IMG/VR virus record: IMGVR_UViG_3300050821_003198
Coordinates: 1 to 43,566 of that record
DNA: 43,566 nucleotides
From: a virus
Strand: one strand, 5' to 3'
Each line of letters opens with the position of its first letter. Position 1 is the stretch's first letter. The position numbers and the translations under genes were made by a program. Shown one piece after another: positions 12,049 through 18,656 of this stretch. Under the pieces are notes generated by a model. The model worked only from the letters and a program-made list of their open reading frames with translations, was not told the origin of the DNA and made no database searches.

Positions 12049-12458
12049 CGCGACCCAAAGACCCTGAATTAGCTGGAAAACAAGCGGCATATTATACGTG
12101 GAAAGGCGTCAAAGTAAGGTGTATTAATCCGGACCCAAAACACGTAAATTATAAATATTACGGTGCCAGAGGTATAAAGATTTGTGAACGCTGGCGTACA
12201 TCGTTCGAGGCGTTCTTTGAAGATATGGGGCCGAGGCCCGCGAATACAATTTTGGCTGCATATTCCCTCGACCGCATAGACAATGATGGTAACTATAGCT
12301 GTGGCAAGTGCGAGGAGTGTATAGCTAATGGATGGCCAGCTAATTGTAGATGGGCTACGGGGTCAGAACAAAGTCTTAATAAGCGTGATAGCAAAAAATA
12401 TCGTAAACCTTTTGAATGGCACGTTTATGTTGACAAGGAGGGCTTGGTGTATTTTTAG
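12045..12458 (+). CDS. HNH-type endonuclease-like protein
   Basis: The 137-residue product has [36 protein letters not shown], then [13 protein letters not shown] and [15 protein letters not shown]. This is the typical order of the small phage HNH/homing-type family, in which the LDRIDNDG segment supplies metal-binding residues and the CRWAT end is conserved. It also has CGKCEEC, an inserted zinc-binding-like segment. It is translationally coupled to the ribbon-helix-helix gene. It could be a homing nuclease or a packaging/defence nuclease. Confidence 0.7.
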   Translation: MTRPKDPELAGKQAAYYTWKGVKVRCINPDPKHVNYKYYGARGIKICERWRTSFEAFFEDMGPRPANTILAAYSLDRIDNDGNYSCGKCEECIANGWPANCRWATGSEQSLNKRDSKKYRKPFEWHVYVDKEGLVYF

Positions 12459-12466
12459 GTCTTGTC

Positions 12467-12475
12467 TTATCCACA
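12467..12475 (+). promoter_or_regulatory. DnaA-box consensus
   Basis: A second perfect TTATCCACA, in the convergent gap between the HNH and ParB-like genes. Role unknown. Confidence 0.3.
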
Positions 12476-12534
12476 TGTCTACTTGCTAGCATATCTCAGT
12501 AGGTTAAAATGGTAAGTTGAGAGGTTTCGTGATT

Positions 12535-12578
12535 CTATTAGATGGAAGTATTAACTTACTTGCGAGAACATCTAATAG
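12535..12578. repeat. 10-base inverted repeat in a convergent gap
   Basis: CTATTAGATG (12535-12544) and CATCTAATAG (12569-12578) are perfect inverted copies around a 24-base spacer. There is no T-run, so a simple terminator is doubtful. It may be a processing hairpin or a protein-binding site between converging genes. Confidence 0.5.
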
Positions 12579-12591
12579 GACTACCAAAGCT

Positions 12592-13215
12592 CTACACGAC
12601 TTTAACTTTAAGCCCGCGCTGCTTAAGTTCTTCAAACAGTTCGCTCATTTGCTGGTCGTTGTCACACTGGACTCTTATAACCATAGGCGGCTCTTTGGGT
12701 GCCTCTTCCGGCTTTTGATCGACTACGCCGGACATTTTTAGCAGATCGTTTATTTCGTCTGGGGTCTGGCCAGTAGCAGCCAGCAGATCAGTTTCACCTT
12801 GCTCTATTAGGTATTGGTTAGCTTCAGCCAGGAGGTCTAAATCATCCTGGCCTTGGATGCGGTTAGCAGCCCGGCTAGCGGCGATCTCGGTTGCCTTATC
12901 CCAGCGAACCAGTCTATAGCCAAACAGCTCGCCTTCATGCTCAAAACGGCCGATAGCTATAGTGCCGTGCTTATTAGGAGCATCAAAGCGGGTGTCAAAA
13001 ATTATCTTATGTTCACCGCCAAGCTTTTCAAAAGCTTTAAGTCGCTGGTGCGCACCAACCAAGTGCCCGGTCGTTTCGTTTTCAATGACGCCACTAAGAT
13101 CACCAAAGCGTCTAATACTTTCGACTAAATTATTAAAGTCAAAGTCACTAATTTTACGTGGGTTGGATGGGTTAGGTTTTATGTCTCTAAGGTTTTTAGT
13201 TTCTAATTCTGACAT
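12592..13215 (-). CDS. ParB-like nuclease-domain protein
   Basis: The N-terminal 110 residues match the ParB/Srx fold: KNLRDIKPNPSNPRKISDFD, NLVESIRRFGDLSGVIENET and GHLVGAHQRLKAFEKLGG, where GxHR replaces the usual GxRR. The middle is helical and the acidic/Pro-rich C-terminus ends in a small alpha/beta segment. Phage proteins of this class are linked to DNA modification or nuclease activity rather than partition, and no ParA is present. A TATACT box lies seven bases before the ATG, again implying a near-leaderless mRNA; an upstream promoter at 13667 with a terminator in between may also feed it. Confidence 0.75.
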   Translation of the reverse strand: MSELETKNLRDIKPNPSNPRKISDFDFNNLVESIRRFGDLSGVIENETTGHLVGAHQRLKAFEKLGGEHKIIFDTRFDAPNKHGTIAIGRFEHEGELFGYRLVRWDKATEIAASRAANRIQGQDDLDLLAEANQYLIEQGETDLLAATGQTPDEINDLLKMSGVVDQKPEEAPKEPPMVIRVQCDNDQQMSELFEELKQRGLKVKVV

Positions 13216-13343
13216 GTATATAAGTATAGCAACCTTATATTATTTGTATACCAACAATACTATATGTTTGACTACCCTGCTCTACTATGATGTCACTATC
13301 AAAACTCCCTAACACCTACGGCAACACATATTTGACAGCAGGG

Positions 13344-13399
13344 CAGGGGAGTGATTTATTATAGTTAACAGGGGTGGTAATAATTAATCTAACAGGGGT
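13344..13399 (+). repeat. Three phased CAGGGG direct repeats
   Basis: CAGGGG occurs at 13344, 13369 and 13393. The last two lie within identical TAACAGGGGT decamers; spacing is 25 and 24 bases. TTGACA at 13332-13337 precedes the array. The regular phasing suggests a protein-binding array upstream of the ParB-like gene or an origin-type iteron set. Apart from this array, the features at 13409-13684 and the TATACT box at 13223-13228, I see nothing definite in 13216-13697. Confidence 0.45.
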
Positions 13400-13408
13400 C
13401 TACCTCAA

Positions 13409-13455
13409 TAAAAAAAGACGGCTCAGAGGCTTGCGAGAGTTCATCCGAACCGTCT
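13409..13455 (-). terminator. Intrinsic terminator or attenuator, leftward
   Basis: On the minus strand AGACGG (13450-13455) pairs with CCGTCT (13416-13421), followed by seven T. The loop is long (28 bases) and may hold further pairing. It lies between a candidate promoter at 13667 and the ParB-like gene, so it either ends a small RNA or attenuates the ParB-like gene. Confidence 0.6.
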
Positions 13456-13539
13456 GTAGGTATAGTTTTGGTGTTTGTGTTGTTTAGGTGTTTTTGTCTC
13501 TGCGACCCGTATGTGACTCCAGGTCGTTATCAGAAGCAT
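13441..13539 (-). other. Possible 32-codon leader ORF before the terminator
   Basis: MLLITTWSHIRVAETKTPKQ continues for 12 residues and stops inside the terminator hairpin, just past its 5' arm. A ribosome finishing here would cover that arm, the geometry of translational attenuation. The ribosome binding site is poor, so this may be a chance frame within a non-coding RNA. Confidence 0.3.
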
Positions 13540-13666
13540 ATACCTAGCCAAATCCCAATGCAACAGTTATTTTACAGGAGTATGTGCATAACGTTTGCAT
13601 ACATTTTTATGACACTAAATTAGTTCATTGGGTACAAAATATCGCATAAGTTTTTAGTGCTTGGCT

Positions 13667-13684
13667 AATATACACGACCATGTA
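13667..13684 (-). promoter_or_regulatory. Promoter-like element shared with terS
   Basis: The minus strand reads TACATGGTCGTGTATATT. The first 16 bases are identical to the element before terS and end in a -10-like hexamer (TATATT for TATAAT). It begins a 250-base stretch without a convincing gene that ends at the terminator at 13409-13455. Confidence 0.5.
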
Positions 13685-13697
13685 AATATATGTAAAT

Positions 13698-14147
13698 TTA
13701 GCTGTATAAAAATCGTAACGTTTCGCGCTGCACCCGGCTTGGATCACGCCACAAACGAGTAGCATCTATGTGCATAATGCGCCAGCCTCGTTGGTACAAG
13801 TAGCTGTCACGATCAAACTCGGCTACTATATCCCGATGCCAATGCGCTCCGTCTATTTCAAAGCCCCAATGAATATCGTTGCCTAGGTCGATCCAGTAAC
13901 GGCCAGCCCTGACCTCCCTACGGAACTTTTCCGAACGTAAGATTTTGCCATACCGCCAATAAATAGTTAGGGGGAAGCCAGTGCGCCAATGCTTGATCTT
14001 TTTAACGCCGTAAACTTTGCCGCCCATCAATTCAATAAATCTAACCTCTGCGGGCGAAGAAAATATTAGGCGTATATGTCTGCGCCATAATGCTCGCAAG
14101 TTATAGAACTTAAACCGCAGCAGCTTGTGCCTGTTTATTCCGAGCAT
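13698..14147 (-). CDS. DUF559/Vsr-like restriction-fold endonuclease
   Basis: The 149-residue product has the PD-(D/E)XK-type core of small DUF559/Vsr-like nucleases. After a basic N-terminus come RYWIDLGNDIHWGFEIDGAH, where the Asp and Glu/Asp are candidate catalytic residues, then WHRDIVAEFDRDSYLYQRGW and RIMHIDATRLWRDP. Such enzymes nick or cut DNA and occur in phages as accessory or homing nucleases. Its start overlaps the HNH gene by 38 bases in another frame, an unusually deep overlap between two nuclease genes. A better start may lie a little inside. Confidence 0.72.
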   Translation of the reverse strand: MLGINRHKLLRFKFYNLRALWRRHIRLIFSSPAEVRFIELMGGKVYGVKKIKHWRTGFPLTIYWRYGKILRSEKFRREVRAGRYWIDLGNDIHWGFEIDGAHWHRDIVAEFDRDSYLYQRGWRIMHIDATRLWRDPSRVQRETLRFLYS

Positions 14148-14637
14148 ATTTACCTACATCCCTTAAATGTTGACACATCAGACATCGCCTACTATATCCA
14201 GGCTTATTAGAATTTACCCTCATGCGCGTATTCTCAGGAGTAAACTCATGTCCATATTTGCAGTGAGTCTTATTGCGATTCATAAGTATCGCTCCTGTAA
14301 TGCCACCCGTAACCTCAATTCCTCGCCTAATATTTTCTAATCTTGTGGTAGGCTCTAAATGGTTTGGATTTACACAGGCACGATTGCGACATAGGTGATC
14401 AATATCAAGTTCTGGGGGTACTTTTTCTATAAGCACTTCATATAGAACTCTGTGAGCATACAAATTATTAACTTGTCCATTTAGCTTACCTACAAAAAAT
14501 ATGCCATATCCACCTTGAGTTTTTGCTGCCACCCAAACTAAACACTCGTCACTAATTTCAATCTTGTCCCAAAACCGCTGCGGAAGTTCAGTGAGCGGAC
14601 AAGGTTTACGGATGTCTTTAATGGTACGTTTGCCCAT
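14110..14637 (-). CDS. HNH endonuclease
   Basis: From ATG 14637 the protein has 175 residues; a TTG at 14655 would add six. LYAHRVLYEVLIEKVPPELD, then IDHLCRNRACVNPNHLEPTT, is a classical phage HNH motif (H...DHLC...N..H), and a C-terminal CKYGHEFTP and CLMCQ add a zinc-binding tail. This class is common among free-standing homing nucleases. It is preceded by an A/T-rich box (TACTATATAT) very close to the ATG. It is followed by the overlapping DUF559-like nuclease. Confidence 0.82.
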   Translation of the reverse strand: MGKRTIKDIRKPCPLTELPQRFWDKIEISDECLVWVAAKTQGGYGIFFVGKLNGQVNNLYAHRVLYEVLIEKVPPELDIDHLCRNRACVNPNHLEPTTRLENIRRGIEVTGGITGAILMNRNKTHCKYGHEFTPENTRMRVNSNKPGYSRRCLMCQHLRDVGKYARNKQAQAAAV

Positions 14638-14679
14638 ATATATATAGTATCCCAAAAAACCTGTTGATAACTTGCTAAT

Positions 14680-14740
14680 TTGACACTTGACATAAAGACA
14701 GGCATGCCTGTAATATCAGGCTATACCTAGTGTGTAGGTA
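14680..14740 (+). promoter_or_regulatory. Early rightward promoter with two operators
   Basis: TTGACA occurs at 14680-14685 and 14687-14692. The second is 18 bases from TAATAT (14711-14716). The perfect 14-base palindrome ACAGGCATGCCTGT (14698-14711) fills the spacer, and a second inverted repeat, TACCTA-5-TAGGTA (14724-14740), lies just past the start site. Repression by one or two dimeric regulators is expected. It controls the recombination module. Confidence 0.7.
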
Positions 14741-14759
14741 GCAAACAAAAAGGCTAGTT

Positions 14760-14852
14760 ATGACAATCAAAATAAAACAAACCATCCAGAAGCCGTTTAC
14801 TATTACGGTTGAAAGCCGTAAGGCGTGGTGGCAAAGTTACATAGATTATTAA
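14760..14852 (+). CDS. 30-residue leading peptide of the recombination operon
   Basis: MTIKIKQTIQKPFTITVESR followed by KAWWQSYIDY. AAGG lies eight bases before the ATG. It is the first ORF after the early promoter and ends 11 bases before the next gene's ATG. It looks like a beta hairpin plus an aromatic tail; function unknown. Confidence 0.5.
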   Translation: MTIKIKQTIQKPFTITVESRKAWWQSYIDY

Positions 14853-14863
14853 GCGAGGTATTT

Positions 14864-15235
14864 ATGGCGGACGTAGAGGAAGTAATTAAAAGAGATGCCG
14901 AGAAGGCTGTCATACTACAGAACAATCTTGTTGAAGCAACGCAGGAAATTAAGGCACTACAAGATAAAGTTGACTCAGCCTGGCGACAAGTCGAAGCGCT
15001 TATGATCGAGAAAGACATCAAGAGCATTAAGAGCGACAAATGGGGTAGCGTAACTATTGCTGAAAAGTTAGGTTGGACTACCACTGACGAGCTGCCCAGC
15101 AAGTTTTATAAGAAGGTCGTTGATCTTAAAAGATTATCTGACACGTTTAGGCTGGAGGGCAAAGCTCCCAAAGGCGCAGAACCGAAGTATACTAAATATC
15201 TAACTAAGAGGTTGAAACAATGGCCGACGCAGTAG
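14864..15235 (+). CDS. Gp157-like coiled-coil protein
   Basis: The start is ATG 14864, preceded by GAGG; the frame is open back to 14825. The 123-residue product has a long N-terminal coiled coil (about residues 1-50) and a C-terminal domain beginning IKSIKSDKWGSVTIAEKLGW, then LPSKFYKKVVDLKRL. That layout recalls the siphovirus Gp157 family, which commonly precedes recT and exonuclease genes as here. The similarity is by pattern only. Overlap with recT is 16 bases. Confidence 0.6.
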   Translation: MADVEEVIKRDAEKAVILQNNLVEATQEIKALQDKVDSAWRQVEALMIEKDIKSIKSDKWGSVTIAEKLGWTTTDELPSKFYKKVVDLKRLSDTFRLEGKAPKGAEPKYTKYLTKRLKQWPTQ

Positions 15236-16188
15236 CAACTACCAACACCCAAGCTAACCCAGTAGTTCAGTTTATCCGGGCTGACAAAATGCAAAAGATG
15301 GTACAGGAGCGCCTAGGTAAGCGGGCAGGGCAGTTCACCACCAGCTTAATTAGCCTGGTCAACACCAATGCCAATATCGCAGCCTGTACGCCTATGACGG
15401 TTATCCAGGCCGCTCTAACGGCTGCCAGCATGGACTTACCGATCAATCAGAACCTAGGCTTTGCCTACATCGTGCCTTATAAAAATCATGGTCGCATGGA
15501 GGCACAGTTCCAAATGGGCTGGCGCGGATTTGTGCAATTGGCTCAACGCTCTGGAAAGTTTAAGACCATTAACACTACTGACGTACGAGAGGGCGAGGTT
15601 AAGACCCGAGATCGTATGACTGGCGAGCTAGAGTTTGCTTGGCTGCCGGATGATAAGCGTGAAGCGGCACCTGTCGTTGGCTACCTGGCCTACTTCGAGC
15701 TGCTTAACGGATTTAAGAAGTCTCTGTATATGACCAAGGTTGAGATCGAGGCGCACGCTGGCCGCTACTCTCAAGCTTATAAAGCTCGTGGTAAGGGTGG
15801 CTTTAAGTCACCTTGGGAAACCGACTTTGGTTTAATGGCCCAGAAAACATCTCTTAAATTGTTGCTGTCAAAATTCGCACCACTTAGCACCGAAATGCAG
15901 GAAGCTATCCAAGCTGAACAGTCCGTTGATGATGGCACTGGTCGTAACTACATAGATAACGACGACCTGTCCGATGTCCACGCTGATGAGGATAAGAAAA
16001 AAGCTATTGTGGCTGCTAACAAGCCAGCTGCTCCGGAAGCTGAAACTGCCATTGAGTCCGGTAGTGATGAGGCTTCTGAACCACCGGCAGCACCAAAGCC
16101 TAAAAAGTCCGTCAAGGATATGGTAGCCGAGCGTGGGTGGGATGGTAAAGGGAAGCAAGCGAGTTTGGTAGATGATAAAGATTCATGA
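15220..16188 (+). CDS. recT: RecT-family single-strand annealing protein
   Basis: RecT anneals complementary single strands made by the partner exonuclease, for phage recombination and concatemer formation. The 322-residue product carries MTVIQAALTAASMDLPINQN, then FAYIVPYKNHGRMEAQFQMG, WRGFVQLAQRSGKFKTI and later MAQKTSLKLLLSKFAPLS, the order and motifs of RecT. The last 80 residues are an acidic and Pro-rich tail, usual for variable C-termini that contact partners. The start has GAGG seven bases upstream. It overlaps the exonuclease gene by 17 bases. Confidence 0.93.
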   Translation: MADAVATTNTQANPVVQFIRADKMQKMVQERLGKRAGQFTTSLISLVNTNANIAACTPMTVIQAALTAASMDLPINQNLGFAYIVPYKNHGRMEAQFQMGWRGFVQLAQRSGKFKTINTTDVREGEVKTRDRMTGELEFAWLPDDKREAAPVVGYLAYFELLNGFKKSLYMTKVEIEAHAGRYSQAYKARGKGGFKSPWETDFGLMAQKTSLKLLLSKFAPLSTEMQEAIQAEQSVDDGTGRNYIDNDDLSDVHADEDKKKAIVAANKPAAPEAETAIESGSDEASEPPAAPKPKKSVKDMVAERGWDGKGKQASLVDDKDS

Positions 16189-16714
16189 ATGCGAGCAGGG
16201 TTCGGAGCAGTGGCATGAACTACGAACCGGCAAGTTTACTGGTACAGCCGCAGCCAAATTACTTAAACATGGAGCTATCGATTACAGCCTTACCGAGCGT
16301 AGTAACTTCAGAGGTAATTGGTACACTAAACGCGGGCATGAGCTTGAGCCGGAGGCTTTAGAGCTGTATGAGCTTATTACAAAGACTATGGTGGGTCGTC
16401 CTGGTTTCGTTACTAATAATCTATACCCTGATTGCGGTTATAGTCCTGATGGCTTGGTTGAGGGAAAAGTTATCGAGGTAAAATGTTTTATGGAAGATAA
16501 GCACAAGCAGCTTTATAATGGCGATATACCGTTCGAGGTGCTAGCCCAAATACACTTTGGCATGATGATCTGTGAGCGTAAAGCTGCCGATCTGATTATC
16601 TATAACCCCGAACTGGAGCCTAAGCTAGCCTTTAAGATCATACCCATCAAAGCTAGTCGAGGCATAGTTAGTAACTTTAAGAGGATATTAAAGCCGCAGG
16701 GAGTAGCAGCATGA
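16172..16714 (+). CDS. YqaJ-type (lambda-exonuclease-like) recombination nuclease
   Basis: This 5'-3' double-strand exonuclease would supply single strands to RecT. The 180-residue product has SEQWHELRTGKFTGTAAAKL at the N-terminus, RGHELEPEALELYE (about 54-67) and the catalytic GYSPDGLVEGKVIEVKC (D about 93, E about 102, K about 104), followed by a helix with Q (VLAQIHFGMMIC). All key motifs of the family are present. Overlap with recT indicates co-translation of the annealing/exonuclease pair. Confidence 0.92.
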   Translation: MIKIHECEQGSEQWHELRTGKFTGTAAAKLLKHGAIDYSLTERSNFRGNWYTKRGHELEPEALELYELITKTMVGRPGFVTNNLYPDCGYSPDGLVEGKVIEVKCFMEDKHKQLYNGDIPFEVLAQIHFGMMICERKAADLIIYNPELEPKLAFKIIPIKASRGIVSNFKRILKPQGVAA

Positions 16715-16989
16715 TTAAAAGTTTAAGGTGGGCTTATAACAGAGGCGTAAAGCAAGAGCGCTTACGCATTAAACGATTGGTTGCAGAGTTCGAGCGTGAA
16801 GCTAGCCAACGATTTAGAGAATATCAAATACCTAATGCTTCTGGCCAAAAGTCATCACCTAATAAGTTTGAAATGGAGGTCGATAAACAGGTACATAATA
16901 TTCTCCAAAATTTAGTCAGTCCACCAGAGTATGGACGAGTAATTGAAAAGTTAGAGCCTGCGCCGATTGATGAGGAACCCATAGAATGA
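16711..16989 (+). CDS. Hypothetical helical protein, 92 residues
   Basis: The N-terminal half is a basic helix (RWAYNRGVKQERLRIKRLVA) and the C-terminus is acidic. It overlaps its neighbours by four bases on both sides (ATGA), directly after the exonuclease. A nucleic-acid-binding or recombination accessory role is possible but unsupported. Confidence 0.65.
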   Translation: MIKSLRWAYNRGVKQERLRIKRLVAEFEREASQRFREYQIPNASGQKSSPNKFEMEVDKQVHNILQNLVSPPEYGRVIEKLEPAPIDEEPIE

Positions 16990-17231
16990 AAAGCGAACTT
17001 ATACTACGCAAATACAAAATGAATACCAACACCAATGTGATTATTAAATCCAAGAAAATGAAGGACGCTAATGTGTACATTAACACCTTGACGCTCGAGT
17101 TTACTACCAGTGATATTAACCCATTAAAACTAGATACTCGGTCAGCCATTCAAAACTACATTGATAATATTGAAATGGAAGACGAGCAGCAAGACTTATT
17201 TGAAGGTGCAGAGGAGGCACAAGTAGTATGA
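16986..17231 (+). CDS. Hypothetical protein, 81 residues
   Basis: The product has a beta-rich core (NTNVIIKSKKMKDANVYINT, then LTLEFTTSD) and ends in a strongly acidic tail (NIEMEDEQQDLFEGAEEAQV) that could mimic DNA or bind a partner such as a clamp; QQDLFE resembles a beta-clamp-binding peptide (QxxLF). That motif is worth noting but short. The start ATG 16986 overlaps the preceding stop. Confidence 0.6.
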   Translation: MKSELILRKYKMNTNTNVIIKSKKMKDANVYINTLTLEFTTSDINPLKLDTRSAIQNYIDNIEMEDEQQDLFEGAEEAQVV

Positions 17232-17452
17232 CCCCTCGAGTATTACCCCGGCAAATGACGATCGCTCAAGAAGGTTTACGTCATTACCTTGATCGAACTA
17301 AGGACAAGCATAACGGGTTAGGTTATAGTAACTTTATAGGGCTGCTGCAAAGCGGCGTTAACAAAGCCAATCTGGCTAGAGCTTTTACTGTTAACCCTAG
17401 AACGTTGCAAAAATGGTTAGAGATTTATAGTCAGGAGGACGGTAAAGTATGA
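17228..17452 (+). CDS. Small helix-turn-helix DNA-binding protein
   Basis: The 74-residue product contains YSNFIGLLQSGVNKANLARA, then FTVNPRTLQKWLEIY: a clear helix-turn-helix in which NPRTLQKW is the recognition helix. It could control the early promoter at 14680-14740, which has two palindromic sites and no other obvious regulator nearby. That link is inference. It overlaps both neighbours by four bases. Confidence 0.65.
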   Translation: MTPRVLPRQMTIAQEGLRHYLDRTKDKHNGLGYSNFIGLLQSGVNKANLARAFTVNPRTLQKWLEIYSQEDGKV

Positions 17453-17667
17453 GTGACAAACTAATAATAGGCAAGGACAAGCCAGGCCCTCAAATATCTA
17501 AAGGCAACCCTAAACCCAAGGACGTAAAAATACTGCCACCGGTTAATGTTATCCCTGGCGGTGGAACAATGGGCCAAGGCATACAGCTAATGATTTTTGG
17601 CCTTGGCGATGACAATATAATCTATACCTATCACATGCGGGAAAAGGTTTGGTACGACAAACTATGA
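17449..17667 (+). CDS. Hypothetical protein, 72 residues
   Basis: The N-terminal 40 residues are Lys/Pro/Gly-rich and likely disordered; the rest is a short beta meander (IQLMIFGLGDDNIIYTYHMR, then EKVWYD). No family recognised. It overlaps the zinc-ribbon gene by four bases. Confidence 0.6.
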   Translation: MSDKLIIGKDKPGPQISKGNPKPKDVKILPPVNVIPGGGTMGQGIQLMIFGLGDDNIIYTYHMREKVWYDKL

Positions 17668-17813
17668 TCTCGCTTAAAAGAATCGTTTGCTGGTTTAACG
17701 ATCACGACTGGCGAAACGATAACAGCTACCCGGTACATGGTTATAAGGATTTGCCCTATGAGGATAGCTACTGTGACAGGTGCGGTATTACAGGTAAAGA
17801 ATATCTGAAATGA
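17664..17813 (+). CDS. 49-residue zinc-knuckle protein (DUF1660-like)
   Basis: MISLKRIVCWFNDHDWRNDN, then YEDSYCDRCGITGKEYLK. One Cys and one His near the N-terminus plus YCxRCG form a likely zinc site, the pattern of the short phage DUF1660-type family. ATGA overlaps on both sides place it in the early operon. Function unknown. Confidence 0.65.
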   Translation: MISLKRIVCWFNDHDWRNDNSYPVHGYKDLPYEDSYCDRCGITGKEYLK

Positions 17814-18022
17814 TCAGCAAGGAGCAGGCACCACAGCTTAATCGTGCGGCTCGGCGACGCAAGAAGAAGAACCGGCAAGCTACCAAGAAGGGCTACACCA
17901 AAGTTATTTATATGGACGAAGACAAATTACCAAAAGCTAGTTACGTTCCGGCTGGTGGCAAGATACATCAGGAGGCTATGAAAAATAGTAAAGCTTTTAG
18001 AAAAGGAGCTAGGGGACAGTAA
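17810..18022 (+). CDS. Basic protein, 70 residues
   Basis: A run RAARRRKKKNRQATKKGYTK near the N-terminus suggests nucleic-acid binding; the rest (KVIYMDEDKLPKASYVPAGG) is unrecognised. Its stop shares a base with the next start. Confidence 0.6.
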   Translation: MISKEQAPQLNRAARRRKKKNRQATKKGYTKVIYMDEDKLPKASYVPAGGKIHQEAMKNSKAFRKGARGQ

Positions 18023-18228
18023 TGAGCGCGAACCGTCAAGGTGGCCTTAAGATCGCCAAGAAACTGAAAGCGCGAAACCCTGATCATTATAGAATTATTG
18101 GTGCTTTGGGTGGTAAGGCTAGCCGAAAATGCGGATTTTATGTTAACAGAGAACTCGCTAGCCGCATGGGTAGAATCGGTGGTCAGATAAGCCGAAGAGG
18201 CCCCGCTAAAAGCAGTGTGCTAAAATAA
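18022..18228 (+). CDS. KGG-like small basic protein
   Basis: The 68-residue product is made of glycine-pair motifs: NRQGGLKIAKKLKARNPDHY, then IGALGGKASRKCGFYVNREL and ASRMGRIGGQISRR. This is the layout of phage relatives of YciG-type KGG proteins. Their biochemical role is not settled; basic charge suggests nucleic-acid contact. Confidence 0.65.
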   Translation: MSANRQGGLKIAKKLKARNPDHYRIIGALGGKASRKCGFYVNRELASRMGRIGGQISRRGPAKSSVLK

Positions 18229-18240
18229 TTGTGTAAGCCT

Positions 18241-18534
18241 ATGAAACATAAAATAGCTCTAGTAATCTGCCTAGCCCTCATTGCCGGCACTGGCCTCTAT
18301 GCCAAACAAATACATGATCAGTATCAAGCTACACAAGCTCGCGCAGCAGCTATTGCTCAGTCTGTTAAGTTAAAAGCCGAGGCGGTCGCTAACCAGCGTG
18401 AGGCTCAGTTTTTGGCAAACGTGGCTCAGAACGAAACATGGTGCGCCCATGATAAGATTGGGTATAACGTTCTAACTCCGGCGCAGAAGCTGCACGCTAT
18501 AGAGCCGATCTGCTATACAAATCTGGTCAACTAG
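18241..18534 (+). CDS. Membrane-anchored protein with periplasm-like coiled coil, 97 residues
   Basis: ATG 18241 gives MKHKIALVICLALIAGTGLY as a signal/anchor, then an Ala/Gln-rich helix (TQARAAAIAQSVKLKAEAVA) and a C-terminal part with two Cys (WCAHDK, ICYTN). A TTG four codons upstream is less likely. The layout resembles spanin or lysis-regulator proteins but no lysis gene is adjacent. Function unknown. Confidence 0.6.
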   Translation: MKHKIALVICLALIAGTGLYAKQIHDQYQATQARAAAIAQSVKLKAEAVANQREAQFLANVAQNETWCAHDKIGYNVLTPAQKLHAIEPICYTNLVN

Positions 18535-18546
18535 GAGTTTGATATA

Positions 18547-18621
18547 ATGACTGAGTTATGCCAACACAAACAATCAAAAATAGTTTGTTTGATGAGTCTT
18601 TGGCAGATAAGCAGGTTATAA
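18547..18621 (+). CDS. Possible 24-residue ORF with good ribosome binding site
   Basis: MTELCQHKQSKIVCLMSLWQ plus ISRL. AGGAG lies seven bases before the ATG, right after the upstream stop. It overlaps in another frame the N-terminal extension of the next gene's reading frame. Real translation is uncertain. Confidence 0.35.
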   Translation: MTELCQHKQSKIVCLMSLWQISRL

Positions 18622-18656
18622 TAAACTTAACTAAGGAACTATATAGGAGAAAACTA

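Noticed and set aside
12535-12578. Terminator between converging genes
   Set aside because: The 10-base inverted repeat lacks a T-run on either strand and has a 24-base loop, so it is recorded only as an inverted repeat.
12592-13215. Plasmid-type partition system
   Set aside because: The ParB-like fold is present but there is no ParA partner, and phage proteins of this class are usually linked to DNA modification or nucleolysis.
13216-14655. Integration module
   Set aside because: The nearby ParB-like and nuclease genes suggested a possible lysogeny region, but no tyrosine or serine recombinase, excisionase or att-like tRNA fragment is present.
18558-18656. N-terminal extension from ATG 18558, nine bases after TATAAT, for the Pro-rich protein
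   Set aside because: ATG 18657 has a clear AGGAG at good spacing, and the upstream AGGAG fits the 24-codon ORF at 18547. No -35 accompanies the TATAAT, so a leaderless start here is only a possibility.
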